Shown piece after piece: positions 47,637 through 56,383 of a DNA stretch of 64,000 nt. The translations under genes were made by a program, and so were the position numbers. Within the stretch, counting starts at the first letter, position 1. The number at the start of each line of letters is the position of its first letter. A model generated the notes under the pieces. The model did no database searches. It worked only from the letters and a program-made list of their open reading frames with translations, and had not been told where the DNA came from. Origin of the DNA: [Pasteurella] mairii (GTDB taxonomy: Bacteria; Pseudomonadota; Gammaproteobacteria; Enterobacterales; Pasteurellaceae). The DNA is taken from the NCBI GenBank assembly GCA_900454475.1, contig UGSS01000002.1:2499605-2563604 (forward strand), given 5' to 3'.

Positions 47637-48472
47637 TTAAAGTCCGGCTTTTATTCTGCTATTGGCAAGCTCAAATGCCTTTTTACATTTCTCTATAAAT
47701 TCAAAGATCTCTGCTTTATTTTGATGTTGAGAATAGTAATAACGCAAAGCTTTAGAACAAATAAAAAATTCTTTAAGTTGGGATATGATGTTTTCATTTT
47801 TTAGTTGATCATTATTCCACTTATCATCATTATCAAATTGAGTTATGAACTTTTTTATTAAGTTACTTTTAGTGTAAAGTTTTTTCTCTTGAGATTTTTC
47901 TAATTTTTAAAAGTGATGATCATATTCTGGTAATATTTTTAAGTTATTGTATCTTAAATAAATAGGTTGAGTTTCATATTTGGATAAAATTATATTAAAT
48001 AATTTAAGCATGTGATCAGATAATAATTTTTTTTAAATAAATTGAGTGATATGATCTTTGCAATAGATTGTAATATTTTATGATAGTAGCTTATTTGACT
48101 AAATAGATCTGCTTTTAATTTTTCATTGGTTTGATAGATGAACCTCTAGGTTGTATTGGCTCGATAATATAAATTAACTTGTCGTATCTCTGGATGCTTC
48201 TTTTGAAGATTTAGGATTGCTTTATTTTTTGATGATATAGTAAATCCAATTTCTTTAAAAACTTCATTTGGTTCTATAATGAAGTAATTACTAAATTCTG
48301 AGAAGAAATTACTATTGGCGTGTTTATATTTTTTTCCAAATATTGTTGAAATGAGTGAGCATAAATTAGATTTACCCGTCTTATTCGTGGCAGAAAAGAC
48401 GTTAATTTTCTTTCCTAACGGAATAAATTTTATTTGTTGAATATTTCATATAAATCTCTTTAAACGAAGCAT
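47637..48472 (-). pseudogene. Decayed P-loop (RecF/SMC-like AAA) ATPase gene
   Basis: Minus-strand translation gives a coherent protein broken by an early TGA (about 48448), a TAG (about 48150), a frameshift in an A8 run (48032-48039) and a TAA (about 47912). A Walker A-like block INVFSATNKTGKSNLCSLIS sits near the N-terminus. The end reads KKAFELANSRIKAGL and stop. Base composition is far more AT-rich than the neighbours, which suggests transfer. Small ATPases of this type occur in anti-phage systems, but no partner gene is left, so function is open. Confidence 0.6.
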
Positions 48473-48638
48473 GCTATAATGCTCAAAATTTAATCTAAAA
48501 ATAGTGTTCTTTTCAATAGGGCTATCATTAATTTTTAATAAAAATAAATTGCTAAATTTTATGATTCCCTCTTGTACTCCCTAAATTTGCATTATGATCA
48601 GTAGCTCATTTACCCTGATTATTTTCTCGAAACTTACC

Positions 48639-48967
48639 ATGAGCAAACTAGAATTTAATGATACTGTTATTATTACTGACCGCAATATTGAAACGGGTTT
48701 GAGCGCTTATTTAACCAGCTATTTTCCGTTTTCGCGAAAAAGTTGAATGAAAGATAATTTCAGGTTTTATTTCTCATTAGACAATAGCAAAGTATAACTA
48801 TTTTATCATATTGAAAATAAAGCACTTAATGTGCATACTTGGGTTGGATTGTTGAGAAAGTTAAGCAACTGGAGCGTGCGAAATTTAACGGATTTATGGT
48901 GAATAACTTGTCAAATTCGGATAAAATGGCGCCCGTGTTCATCGTGCTTGGCGCAAAAGTGCGGTGA
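48639..48967 (+). pseudogene. Unrecognised gene remnant upstream of uppP
   Basis: A plausible N-terminus (MSKLEFNDTVIITDRNIETG) stops after 35 codons at TGA. About 120 bp later another frame reads VKQLERAKFNGFMVNNLSNS to a stop at 48967. Both look coding and may be the two ends of one lost gene. I do not recognise the family. An uptake signal sits in its last codons (48957-48965). Confidence 0.4.
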
Positions 48968-48993
48968 TTTTTTTCATTGTTTTGAGGAACACT

Positions 48994-49797
48994 ATGTCTG
49001 AATTATTAATTGCTGCAATCTTAGGGATTGTGGAAGGATTAACCGAATTTTTACCGGTTTCATCGACCGGTCATATGATTATCGTCGGTCATTTATTGGG
49101 TTTTGAAGGGGAAAAAGCAGCAACCTTTGAAGTGATTATCCAGTTGGGGTCGATTCTTGCAGTTGTCGTGATGTTCTGGCGTAAATTATTTGGTTTAATC
49201 GGCATCCATTTTGGGCAAAAACCAGATTATTCTCAACCGCACTTAAAGCTGGCACATATTTTGTTGGGGATGATTCCTGCTGTGGTACTTGGACTGATTT
49301 TTCATAAAAATATCAAATCCTTATTTAGCCCTGAAATGGTGATGTATTCGCTAGTCATCGGCGGGATTTTATTAATTATTGCCGAAAAAATGCGCCCAAA
49401 AGTGACCGCACACAGTGTTGATCAGATGACATATAAACAAGCCTTTAGTATCGGTTTATTTCAATGTTTAGCTTTGTGGCCGGGCTTTTCCCGCTCCGGC
49501 GCGACGATTTCTGGCGGGTTACTGATGGGCGTTGGGCGCCAAGCGGCAGCAGAATATTCCTTTATGTTAGCGGTGCCAATGATGTTGGGCGCGACTATAT
49601 TGGATTTGTATAAAAGTTTAAGTTTTTTAACGCTGTCTGATTTACCGATGTTTGCGGTAGGATTTGTGACCGCATTTATTGTGGCATTAATTGCAATTAA
49701 AACGTTCTTAAATCTTATCAAACGAATTTCGTTTATTCCGTTTGCGATTTACCGTTTTATCGTCGCGATTGCAGTTTATTTTGTGTTTATTCACTAA
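48994..49797 (+). CDS. uppP: Undecaprenyl-diphosphatase UppP (BacA)
   Basis: This 267-residue inner-membrane enzyme recycles undecaprenyl pyrophosphate, the carrier lipid for cell-wall and surface polysaccharide synthesis. [20 protein letters not shown] and the arginine-bearing [18 protein letters not shown] are the two catalytic motifs. The frame is open to 48964, but GAGGAAC before ATG 48994 and the family N-terminus ([15 protein letters not shown]) decide the start. Confidence 0.95.
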   Translation: MSELLIAAILGIVEGLTEFLPVSSTGHMIIVGHLLGFEGEKAATFEVIIQLGSILAVVVMFWRKLFGLIGIHFGQKPDYSQPHLKLAHILLGMIPAVVLGLIFHKNIKSLFSPEMVMYSLVIGGILLIIAEKMRPKVTAHSVDQMTYKQAFSIGLFQCLALWPGFSRSGATISGGLLMGVGRQAAAEYSFMLAVPMMLGATILDLYKSLSFLTLSDLPMFAVGFVTAFIVALIAIKTFLNLIKRISFIPFAIYRFIVAIAVYFVFIH

Positions 49798-49814
49798 GTT
49801 AATGCAATCAACAA

Positions 49815-49844
49815 AAAAGTGCGGTTAAAAATGACCGCACTTTT
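49815..49844. terminator. Inverted uptake-signal terminator after uppP
   Basis: AAAAGTGCGGT / ACCGCACTTTT, an 11-bp stem with an 8-nt loop. Confidence 0.75.
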
Positions 49845-49866
49845 GCTCATGTTAACAAAGAGAAAT

Positions 49867-49903
49867 AAAAAACCTTAAAATCTCCATGGTTTTAAGGTTT
49901 TTT
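49867..49903. terminator. Second, bidirectional terminator before hpaC
   Basis: AAAACCTTAAAA / TTTTAAGGTTTT stem flanked by A and T runs. It lies between uppP and the converging hpaC and probably ends hpaBC transcription. Confidence 0.75.
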
Positions 49904-49925
49904 ATATGTTGAAAATAGAGCCGAA

Positions 49926-50414
49926 TTAGACGGAGTGAAACGCACGGTTAAAATAAACCAAGCCCTTTCCATCTTGTACATTGATATGATCAAGTTCTAC
50001 TAAAAATAATGAATGTGTACCGACATTACGAATGTCCACAATTTTGCCTTTTAAATTGGCGATCGCATTTTTAAGTGCCGGAAGTGCATGAGCTTCATCC
50101 GCATTATGCCAAATATCCCAAGTAAAACGTTCTTCCATGCTGCTTCCCATAAAACCGGCGAAATGCTTTGCCAATTCATCTTGTTCAGCGGTTAAAATAT
50201 TGACACATAGCTGTTTGTTTTGTTGGAAAACTGCATTCATTTCACTATTTTTGTTGATACAAACTGCCAGGGTTGGTGGTGAATCAGTGACGGAACAAAC
50301 TGCGGTAGCGGTAATTCCGCATTTCCCAGCCGCGCCGTCGGTAGTAATAATATTAACCGCCGCAGCTAATTTTGCCATCGCATTGCGAAATTCTTGTTGT
50401 ACCGGAGTGAGCAT
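49926..50414 (-). CDS. hpaC: 4-hydroxyphenylacetate 3-monooxygenase, flavin reductase component
   Basis: This 162-residue NAD(P)H:flavin oxidoreductase supplies reduced FAD to HpaB. The flavin-reductase split-barrel fold is indicated by MAKLAAAVNIITTDGAAGKC, GITATAVCSVTDSPPTLAVC and the HSLFLVELDHINV segment near the C-terminus. The frame is open to 50483; AAGGAG before ATG 50414 and the family N-terminus decide the start. It is 98 bp downstream of hpaB on the same strand, with a perfect uptake-signal complement (about 50490) in between. Confidence 0.92.
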   Translation of the reverse strand: MLTPVQQEFRNAMAKLAAAVNIITTDGAAGKCGITATAVCSVTDSPPTLAVCINKNSEMNAVFQQNKQLCVNILTAEQDELAKHFAGFMGSSMEERFTWDIWHNADEAHALPALKNAIANLKGKIVDIRNVGTHSLFLVELDHINVQDGKGLVYFNRAFHSV

Positions 50415-50512
50415 GATTTTCTCCTTCGTATAAAATAGTTTAGTAAATGGTCTGTTTATTGCATCAAATTGCAAAATTAGCACAAAACAGACCGCACTTT
50501 TGCATTAAAATG

Positions 50513-52114
50513 TTATAATTTACTGATATTATTGAGATTTCCTAGGATGTTGATATCTTGAGAATCTGTTAAATGAGGGACGTTCCATCCGTTTTCATCA
50601 TAATCAGACAAACATTGATCAACTAAATCAAAACATTTTTGTAAGGTGCCGTTAGCGGTTGATTGCCCTAAAACTTGTAAGCGAACTTCCTCTTGGCTGC
50701 CAGCATAGTTAATTTCGTACAATTCATGACGACCACCAAATTCTGTACCGATTGCATCCCAAAGTAATTTTAGGATTTTAATCCGTTGACGATATTCAAT
50801 GTTATTTGAACCGCGTACGTATTTTTGTAGGTACTGATCAATCTCAGAGTTATTAAAATCGCGAATATGGGATGGCAAATAAATTAAACCACTGGTCACT
50901 GTTTGTTCGACAATTTTTTTAATCGTATGGTAAGCCATTGGTGCCATGACTCGATATGTTTGGATGGCTTGCTGATTTGGCATTTGGCAACCGTTTTTCC
51001 ATTGATAAGAGGAACCATGCATGGCGTCCGTTAATGTCCAAAAGAGGTTGCGATACGCCATTACTTCCCCCATTTGCGCCGCTACCCCACGGAATTCAAT
51101 TACCCCGGTACATTGTAGAGCTTTGTGGAGTAAACCGGTTAAGAAATCTAATTTTACCGCTAAGCGGGTACAGGCTTGCATCGGGAATAGGCTGGCAAAA
51201 CCGGCATATTGAGCCCAAGTGCGGCAACGATCTAAATCTTTATAAATTAAGATATTTTCTTTTGGAATAAATACTTTATCCAAAACCAAAATAGCATCGT
51301 TTTCATCAAAGCGCGTTGAAAGTGGGAAGTCAAATGGTGAACCTGTCGCACCGGCAGCAAGCTCATAAGAATGGCGGCAAATCAGTTTTACACCTTCTGC
51401 ATCCATTGGCGCAATAAACATCAAAGCAAAATTATTATCGTTACCGATGATTTGTGCGGAACCAAAACCAATAAAATTATAGTGGGTGAGTGCTGAATTG
51501 GTGGCAACGACCTTTGCACCACTCACAATAATACCATCTTCCAATTCTTCTTCAATTTTGACGTAAATATCTTTGACTTGGTCGATTGGTTTGTTGCGAT
51601 CAATCGGTGGATTAACGATAGCATGATTGAAATATAAACAGGCTTCTTGAATACGTTTGTACCAAGCTTTGGCGTTGTCCGCATAATCACCGTAAAACTC
51701 ACTATTGGCACCTAAAGAAGCGCCAAAAGCAGCTTTGTAATCGGGGGTTCTGCCCATCCAACCGTAGCTAAATCTTGACCAATCGGCAATGGCATCACGT
51801 TGTGCTTTTAATTCTTCAGCATTGCGGGCGTAGCGGAAAAATTTATGTGTGTAACCGCCATTACCGGTATCGGTTTCCCAACAAAGTTGATCTTTGGTTT
51901 CAGGATCGTGTAGCGCGTCATATAACTTAGCAACGGATGCTGCTGCATTACGGAATGCAGGATGTGTTGTGACATCTTCGACTAATTCGCCATAAATATA
52001 GACTTTGCGTCCGTCTCTTAAACTGGCAAGGTATTCTTCTCCAGTAAAAGGGCGGTTAGTTTCTTTTCTAAAATCATCTGGACGTTGGTGAGTTTTTCGA
52101 GTTGCTTGTGTCAT
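50513..52114 (-). CDS. hpaB: 4-hydroxyphenylacetate 3-monooxygenase, oxygenase component
   Basis: This 533-residue FADH2-dependent hydroxylase converts 4-hydroxyphenylacetate to 3,4-dihydroxyphenylacetate (homoprotocatechuate), the first step of the pathway. The acyl-CoA-dehydrogenase-like fold of the HpaB family shows in GYTHKFFRYARNAEELKAQR, SGAKVVATNSALTHYNFIGF and the flavin-contacting FGGRHELYEINYAGSQEEVR. The length is in the family range. It is divergent from hpaA and served by the promoter/operator at 52190-52252. Confidence 0.95.
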   Translation of the reverse strand: MTQATRKTHQRPDDFRKETNRPFTGEEYLASLRDGRKVYIYGELVEDVTTHPAFRNAAASVAKLYDALHDPETKDQLCWETDTGNGGYTHKFFRYARNAEELKAQRDAIADWSRFSYGWMGRTPDYKAAFGASLGANSEFYGDYADNAKAWYKRIQEACLYFNHAIVNPPIDRNKPIDQVKDIYVKIEEELEDGIIVSGAKVVATNSALTHYNFIGFGSAQIIGNDNNFALMFIAPMDAEGVKLICRHSYELAAGATGSPFDFPLSTRFDENDAILVLDKVFIPKENILIYKDLDRCRTWAQYAGFASLFPMQACTRLAVKLDFLTGLLHKALQCTGVIEFRGVAAQMGEVMAYRNLFWTLTDAMHGSSYQWKNGCQMPNQQAIQTYRVMAPMAYHTIKKIVEQTVTSGLIYLPSHIRDFNNSEIDQYLQKYVRGSNNIEYRQRIKILKLLWDAIGTEFGGRHELYEINYAGSQEEVRLQVLGQSTANGTLQKCFDLVDQCLSDYDENGWNVPHLTDSQDINILGNLNNISKL

Positions 52115-52189
52115 AAGATAGCTCCTTTGTTTATCCTAAATAAGATAATGAAAATAATTGGAGGAGAAATTCCTCGAGAAAGTGTTTTA

Positions 52190-52252
52190 TTTATAAAGGA
52201 GTTTTTTTTATGACAAAATGCAATTTTCAGGCGAAAAATTGTACTTTTTCGT
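52190..52252 (-). promoter_or_regulatory. Proposed HpaA operator and promoter of hpaBC
   Basis: The minus strand reads GAAAAAGTACAATTTTTC (52250-52233), then GAAAATTGCATTTT. The two AAA.TxCA-type half-sites are 21 bp apart. 15 nt farther comes CCTTTATAAAT, with TATAAA as -10 (52195-52190). The same arrangement with identical spacings stands before dctP. AraC-family regulators bind such direct repeats. HpaA as the binder is inference. Confidence 0.7.
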
Positions 52253-52275
52253 TGCAACCGAAGATTTGTTAAATT

Positions 52276-52295
52276 TTTGTGATCAAGATCTCTAT
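52276..52295. promoter_or_regulatory. CRP-like site between hpaB and hpaA
   Basis: TGTGATCAAGATCTCT (52278-52293) has a perfect TGTGA half and a TCTCT for TCACA. It is positioned to act on hpaBC, hpaA or both. Confidence 0.5.
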
Positions 52296-52370
52296 TTTGT
52301 ACTCTGCTGATGTACAGCAAAAATTTCTTATTTTAGGATCCGATAAATAAGGCATAAATGGGGAAGGTGT

Positions 52371-53264
52371 ATGAATTGCGATATGACAACCGTAAGTAAT
52401 GTCAACATTGAAGAAACCTATGGTCCAGCAGATGAAAATTCTATTGTGCATTATGAAACCTTTGATAATTTAGCAAAATTTTATGGGCGAATTTCACCGG
52501 TACATTTTCATGATCGCTTTTATCAGATTCATTATTTAACTGTTGGTGAGATTTTTTTGCAGTTGGATGGGCAAGAACACTACCTGAAAGCCCCTTGTTT
52601 TATTTTTACGCCACCGTCTATTCCACATGGTTTTTATTCTGATGAGCATACGCACGGTTACGTTCTTACTATTCCACAGGAGTTTATTTGGCAGCTTTTA
52701 ACATCGTTGAAACGAGATATTAATTATTTTTATCCATTTTGTGTGGAACTGTCGCCAGAATATCAAGAGGATGATGAAAGTATTTGTTTATTCGAAAATT
52801 TTTTTACGATTTTGGCAAAAGAATATGCCAAAGTGAGTGCGGAAAAACCGAGCGCAATGCGTCTGTATGCTAAAATCATTTTGTTAGAAGTGTATCGGTT
52901 ATCTAAAACGCATCAGATCCAATATGTGCCGAGTAGTCATGAACTTAGGTTATTTAACCAATTTAATTTATTGGTGGAAGATAATTATAAAAATAACTGG
53001 AAAATCAAAGATTATTTGGACAAATTGTGTATTAGTGAAAGTCGTTTAAATTCATTGTGTCAACGTTTTTCTTCAGTTTCTCCTAAGCGCTTGGTAATTG
53101 AGCGATTATTACAAGAAGCGAAACGCAAATTGCGTTTTACTCAAGACTCTGTACATGAAATTGCCTATCAACTCGGGTTTAAGGATCCTGCTTATTTTTC
53201 CCGTTTTTTCCAAAAAGAGACGTCGTTTTCGCCAAAACAATTTCGCGATCAAGATCACATATAA
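52371..53264 (+). CDS. hpaA: AraC-family regulator of 4-hydroxyphenylacetate catabolism
   Basis: This 297-residue activator has an N-terminal cupin-type ligand domain (about 40-125, FHDRFYQIHYLTVGEIFLQL) and a C-terminal AraC/XylS DNA-binding domain (about 195-297, AYQLGFKDPAYFSRFFQKET). In E. coli W the homologue activates hpaBC with 4-hydroxyphenylacetate as inducer. Here it stands between hpaBC and the TRAP/hpa operon and probably activates both. The start at 52371 has GGAAGG nearby; an ATG four codons later is possible. No second repressor (HpaR) is present in the window. Confidence 0.88.
   Translation: MNCDMTTVSNVNIEETYGPADENSIVHYETFDNLAKFYGRISPVHFHDRFYQIHYLTVGEIFLQLDGQEHYLKAPCFIFTPPSIPHGFYSDEHTHGYVLTIPQEFIWQLLTSLKRDINYFYPFCVELSPEYQEDDESICLFENFFTILAKEYAKVSAEKPSAMRLYAKIILLEVYRLSKTHQIQYVPSSHELRLFNQFNLLVEDNYKNNWKIKDYLDKLCISESRLNSLCQRFSSVSPKRLVIERLLQEAKRKLRFTQDSVHEIAYQLGFKDPAYFSRFFQKETSFSPKQFRDQDHI
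53244..53259. promoter_or_regulatory. CRP-like site at the end of hpaA, before dctP
   Basis: CGCGATCAAGATCACA has a perfect TCACA half and shares the 10-bp core GATCAAGATC with the site at 52276-52295. It overlaps the last hpaA codons and lies upstream of the dctP operator. Confidence 0.5.
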
Positions 53265-53286
53265 TTAATAATCTTTTCTGATTATA

Positions 53287-53347
53287 GAAAAAGTACAATT
53301 TTTCACAGGAAAAGTGCATTTTCATACCTCGTTATATCCTTTATAAA
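53287..53347 (+). promoter_or_regulatory. Proposed HpaA operator and promoter of the dctPQM-hpa operon
   Basis: GAAAAAGTACAATTTTTC (53287-53304) is followed by GAAAAGTGCATTTTC. The G of each AAAGT(A/G)CA core is 21 bp apart (53293 and 53314). Fifteen nt after TGCATTTT comes CCTTTATAAAT, with TATAAA at 53342-53347. This matches the element before hpaB base for base in the key blocks and in spacing, and has the same orientation relative to its gene. Confidence 0.72.
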
Positions 53348-53449
53348 TTTAACAAAAATATAACATTTGTATTAATGGTTTTGTGTGTGTTGTAAAACCG
53401 GTGATGCAAGTCCTCTATCAAGTATGCATTTCAACGAAGGAGATTGATT

Positions 53450-54481
53450 ATGAAATCAACAAAACTTTTAGTATCCGCATTGACTCTTGCACTATCAACT
53501 TCCGTTATGGCAAATGACAAAGTGATATTAAAAATCGGTCATTTTTTACCCGCACTTTCCACAATGCATAGTCAAGTCATCGAACCTTGGTGTAAGGATT
53601 TAAACACGCAATCACAAGGTCTAATTGAATGTCAATTTTATCCTTCTAATCAATTGGGTGGCACGCCGGCACAGCTGATTGATCAAGTGCGTAATGGTGT
53701 TGCGGATATTGTCTGGACTGCACCGGGCTATACTAGCGGTCGATTTAAAATTATTGAAGGATTAGAAAATCCTCTTCTTTTTCCAAATGCAGATGTGGGG
53801 AACAAGGTTGCTTGGGAATATTTTGAAAAATATGCCAAAGATACTGAATTTAAACCGTTCAAAATGCTTGCCTTACATACAGATGGCGGTGTGACCTTTC
53901 ATTCAAATAAACCAATTACGCAAGTTGATGATCTGAAAGGATTAAAATTGCGAACGCCGACTCGTTTAGCCTCCCAAATTATACAAGCTTTGGGTGGTTC
54001 AGCAATTGCTATTCCGCCAGCACAAGTGGCAGAAAGTGTTTCAAAAGGCGTTGTTGATGGCGCGATGGGGGCTTGGGAGGTGGTGCCGCCGTCCAAATTG
54101 GATGAGGTGACAAAATATCATGTAATGCCTAGTGCGGGAGAACCATTTCCGACTGTAACGGTGTTGATGCTAGTGATGAATCAACAAAAATATAATCGTT
54201 TACCTGAAGATCTTAAACAGATTATTGATCGTAACTCCGGCTCGGTTTTAGGTGAGCGTATTGCTGCGGCATGGAAAATTGCAGAGGACGATGCACGTAA
54301 ACGTGTACTGGATAATAACGGAGTAATTAGTGAATTTGGGCCTGAACAAACAGAAAAAATGCGTCAGTTGACCAAAACTATTAATCAAAACTGGACGATG
54401 GAAATGAGTAAATTAGGTAAAGATGGTCAAGCAATGTTGGAGGATTTACAACAAATGGTTAGAAGTTCCAGCCAACCATAA
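53450..54481 (+). CDS. TRAP transporter substrate-binding protein DctP
   Basis: This 343-residue periplasmic binding protein has a signal peptide cut near SVMA-ND and a DctP-type body. The carboxylate-binding arginine is in GLKLRTPTRLASQII, and GVVDGAMGAWEVVPPSKLDE is a family hinge segment. It would capture an aromatic acid. The position ahead of hpaG to hpaI points to 4-hydroxyphenylacetate or a related compound. The frame opens at a TTG (53444), but AAGGAG places the start at ATG 53450. Confidence 0.85.
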   Translation: MKSTKLLVSALTLALSTSVMANDKVILKIGHFLPALSTMHSQVIEPWCKDLNTQSQGLIECQFYPSNQLGGTPAQLIDQVRNGVADIVWTAPGYTSGRFKIIEGLENPLLFPNADVGNKVAWEYFEKYAKDTEFKPFKMLALHTDGGVTFHSNKPITQVDDLKGLKLRTPTRLASQIIQALGGSAIAIPPAQVAESVSKGVVDGAMGAWEVVPPSKLDEVTKYHVMPSAGEPFPTVTVLMLVMNQQKYNRLPEDLKQIIDRNSGSVLGERIAAAWKIAEDDARKRVLDNNGVISEFGPEQTEKMRQLTKTINQNWTMEMSKLGKDGQAMLEDLQQMVRSSSQP

Positions 54482-54504
54482 GCTATGTTTGAGAGGAGAA
54501 ATAT

Positions 54505-55032
54505 ATGACTGAATCCATACAAGGTATTGTAATTCCGCCGAAAGTTTCTCGTACTACTTTAGGGATGATACTGTTTCATGTGAGTAAATCCATGGCGATG
54601 ATTGGAGGATTACTGTTTATTCTATTAATCGTTATGTCATGTTATTCCTTGATTGAACGTAAATTTGGTGGAACAGGTGTGATTGGTGATATTGAGATGA
54701 TGCAAATGGGATGTGCGGTTGCTTCTTCATTATTTCTACCATTTTGTACCTTAATGGCAGAACACTTGAAAGTTGATTTTTTTACGTTGAAATTGCCGGC
54801 ATATTGGCGGAATAAACTAGATGCCTTAGCAGATTTTGCCTTGTTATTTGTGGCGATACTTTTGGTTTGGCGTATTGGTTTACAAACCTTAGATATGTAT
54901 GAATATGGAGAAGTAAGTACGTTACTTTCATGGCCGACATGGATTCCTAATTTATTAATATTGCCCGGTTTTTTAGTCATGGGATGCTGTTCTCTTTATT
55001 ACTGCATTATCAATTTAACGGCGAGGAATTAA
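54505..55032 (+). CDS. TRAP transporter small membrane subunit DctQ
   Basis: This 175-residue protein has four hydrophobic helices of the DctQ family (for example MAMIGGLLFILLIVMSCYSL) and the conserved acidic/aromatic stretch around DIEMMQMGCAVASSLFLPFC. It couples the binding protein to the large permease. GAGAGGAG precedes the ATG. Confidence 0.88.
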   Translation: MTESIQGIVIPPKVSRTTLGMILFHVSKSMAMIGGLLFILLIVMSCYSLIERKFGGTGVIGDIEMMQMGCAVASSLFLPFCTLMAEHLKVDFFTLKLPAYWRNKLDALADFALLFVAILLVWRIGLQTLDMYEYGEVSTLLSWPTWIPNLLILPGFLVMGCCSLYYCIINLTARN

Positions 55033-55034
55033 AA

Positions 55035-56363
55035 ATGATGACTGGTTTAGAGATGGGGATTACCGGATTTTTTATCTTACTCACCTTATTATTACTTCGC
55101 ATTCATATTGGTATCGCTATGTTTTTGGCTGCGGCAGGTTTGTATGCCTATTTAGGGCAGGGGGATTTAAATAATTTGATGTACACCCTTAATGGTTTGG
55201 CTTATGCCCGGTTATCAAATTATGATTTAGCTGTAGTACCTTTATTTATTCTTATGGGGCAATTTGCATCAAATGGTGGTTTATCAAAATCGCTTTTCCA
55301 AGCGGCAAGTAGTTTTATTGGTCATTGGCGTGGCGGTTTGGCAATGGCAGCGACGGGAAGTTGTGCCGCGTTTGGTGCTATTTGTGGTTCGTCGTTGGCG
55401 ACTGCGGCAACCATGGGGCAGGTTGCCATTCCAGAACTGAAAAAGCACCATTATTCAGGCAAATTAAGTACAGCAACTTTGGCGGCAGGAGGAACTCTAG
55501 GCATTCTTATTCCTCCTTCGGTACCACTGATTATTTATGCGGTTTTAACTCAAGAATCGATCGGTAAGTTATTTGTTGCCGCGATTATTCCAGGCATGAT
55601 TGCCTTATTGGGCTATATCATCGTGATTAAAATTTTGGTGACATTACGTCCTGAAGTCGGTCCGACGTCAGAAAAAGTCCCATTTATACAAGCATTAAAA
55701 TCACAGATTAAAGTGTTGCCTATTTTTATCGTGTTTTTAGTGGTCATTATCAGTATTTACGGTGGTTGGGCAAATCCGACGGAATCTGCCTCCATTGGTG
55801 CGGCTGCTTGTGGCATTATTGCTTGGCTTTCTGGTGATCTGAAATGGAATGGGGTGGTTAATAGCATTTTGCAAACCGCTATTTCTAGCGCCATGATTTT
55901 TATGGTATTGATTGGGGCAGATTTATTAAATTCAGCATTAGCACTGACTCAAATGCCAAGTCAATTGGCAGATTGGGTAGTATCACAACAATTTGCCCCT
56001 TTATTTGTCTTGTTCTGCATCATTCTTATTTACTTAGTCCTTGGTTGTGTCATGGATTCTCTCGCCATGATTTTACTAACGATTCCAATTTTTTATCCAA
56101 TTATTCTCGGCTTAGATTTTTGGGGAATGTCGGCACAAGATAAAACGATTTGGTTTGGCATAGTTTCGTTAATGGTGGTTGAAATCGGATTGATTACTCC
56201 GCCGGTAGGGATGAACTTATTTATTATCAATAAAATGGATAAAGATACTCCACTACTTTCAACTTCTAAATGGGTATTACCTTTTATTGCTTCAGACTTA
56301 ATTCGTATTGCATTAGTGGCTGGGATACCAACAATTACGCTGGGATTGGTTCATTTACTTTAA
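55035..56363 (+). CDS. TRAP transporter large permease DctM
   Basis: This 442-residue sodium-coupled permease has about twelve hydrophobic segments. Motifs of the DctM family include AICGSSLATAATMGQVAIPE and GTLGILIPPSVPLIIYAVLT in the first half, and GLITPPVGMNLFIINKM in the second. The frame is open to 54984 inside dctQ. GAGG at 55023-55026 and ATG 55035 (or 55038) two bases after the dctQ stop give the start. Confidence 0.92.
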   Translation: MMTGLEMGITGFFILLTLLLLRIHIGIAMFLAAAGLYAYLGQGDLNNLMYTLNGLAYARLSNYDLAVVPLFILMGQFASNGGLSKSLFQAASSFIGHWRGGLAMAATGSCAAFGAICGSSLATAATMGQVAIPELKKHHYSGKLSTATLAAGGTLGILIPPSVPLIIYAVLTQESIGKLFVAAIIPGMIALLGYIIVIKILVTLRPEVGPTSEKVPFIQALKSQIKVLPIFIVFLVVIISIYGGWANPTESASIGAAACGIIAWLSGDLKWNGVVNSILQTAISSAMIFMVLIGADLLNSALALTQMPSQLADWVVSQQFAPLFVLFCIILIYLVLGCVMDSLAMILLTIPIFYPIILGLDFWGMSAQDKTIWFGIVSLMVVEIGLITPPVGMNLFIINKMDKDTPLLSTSKWVLPFIASDLIRIALVAGIPTITLGLVHLL

Positions 56364-56383
56364 TCATGAGAATGGAGAAACGT

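Noticed and set aside
52307-52322. GCTGATGTACAGC inverted repeat before hpaA as an HpaA operator
   Set aside because: Short and palindromic, not the 21-bp direct-repeat type shared by the hpaB and dctP promoters.
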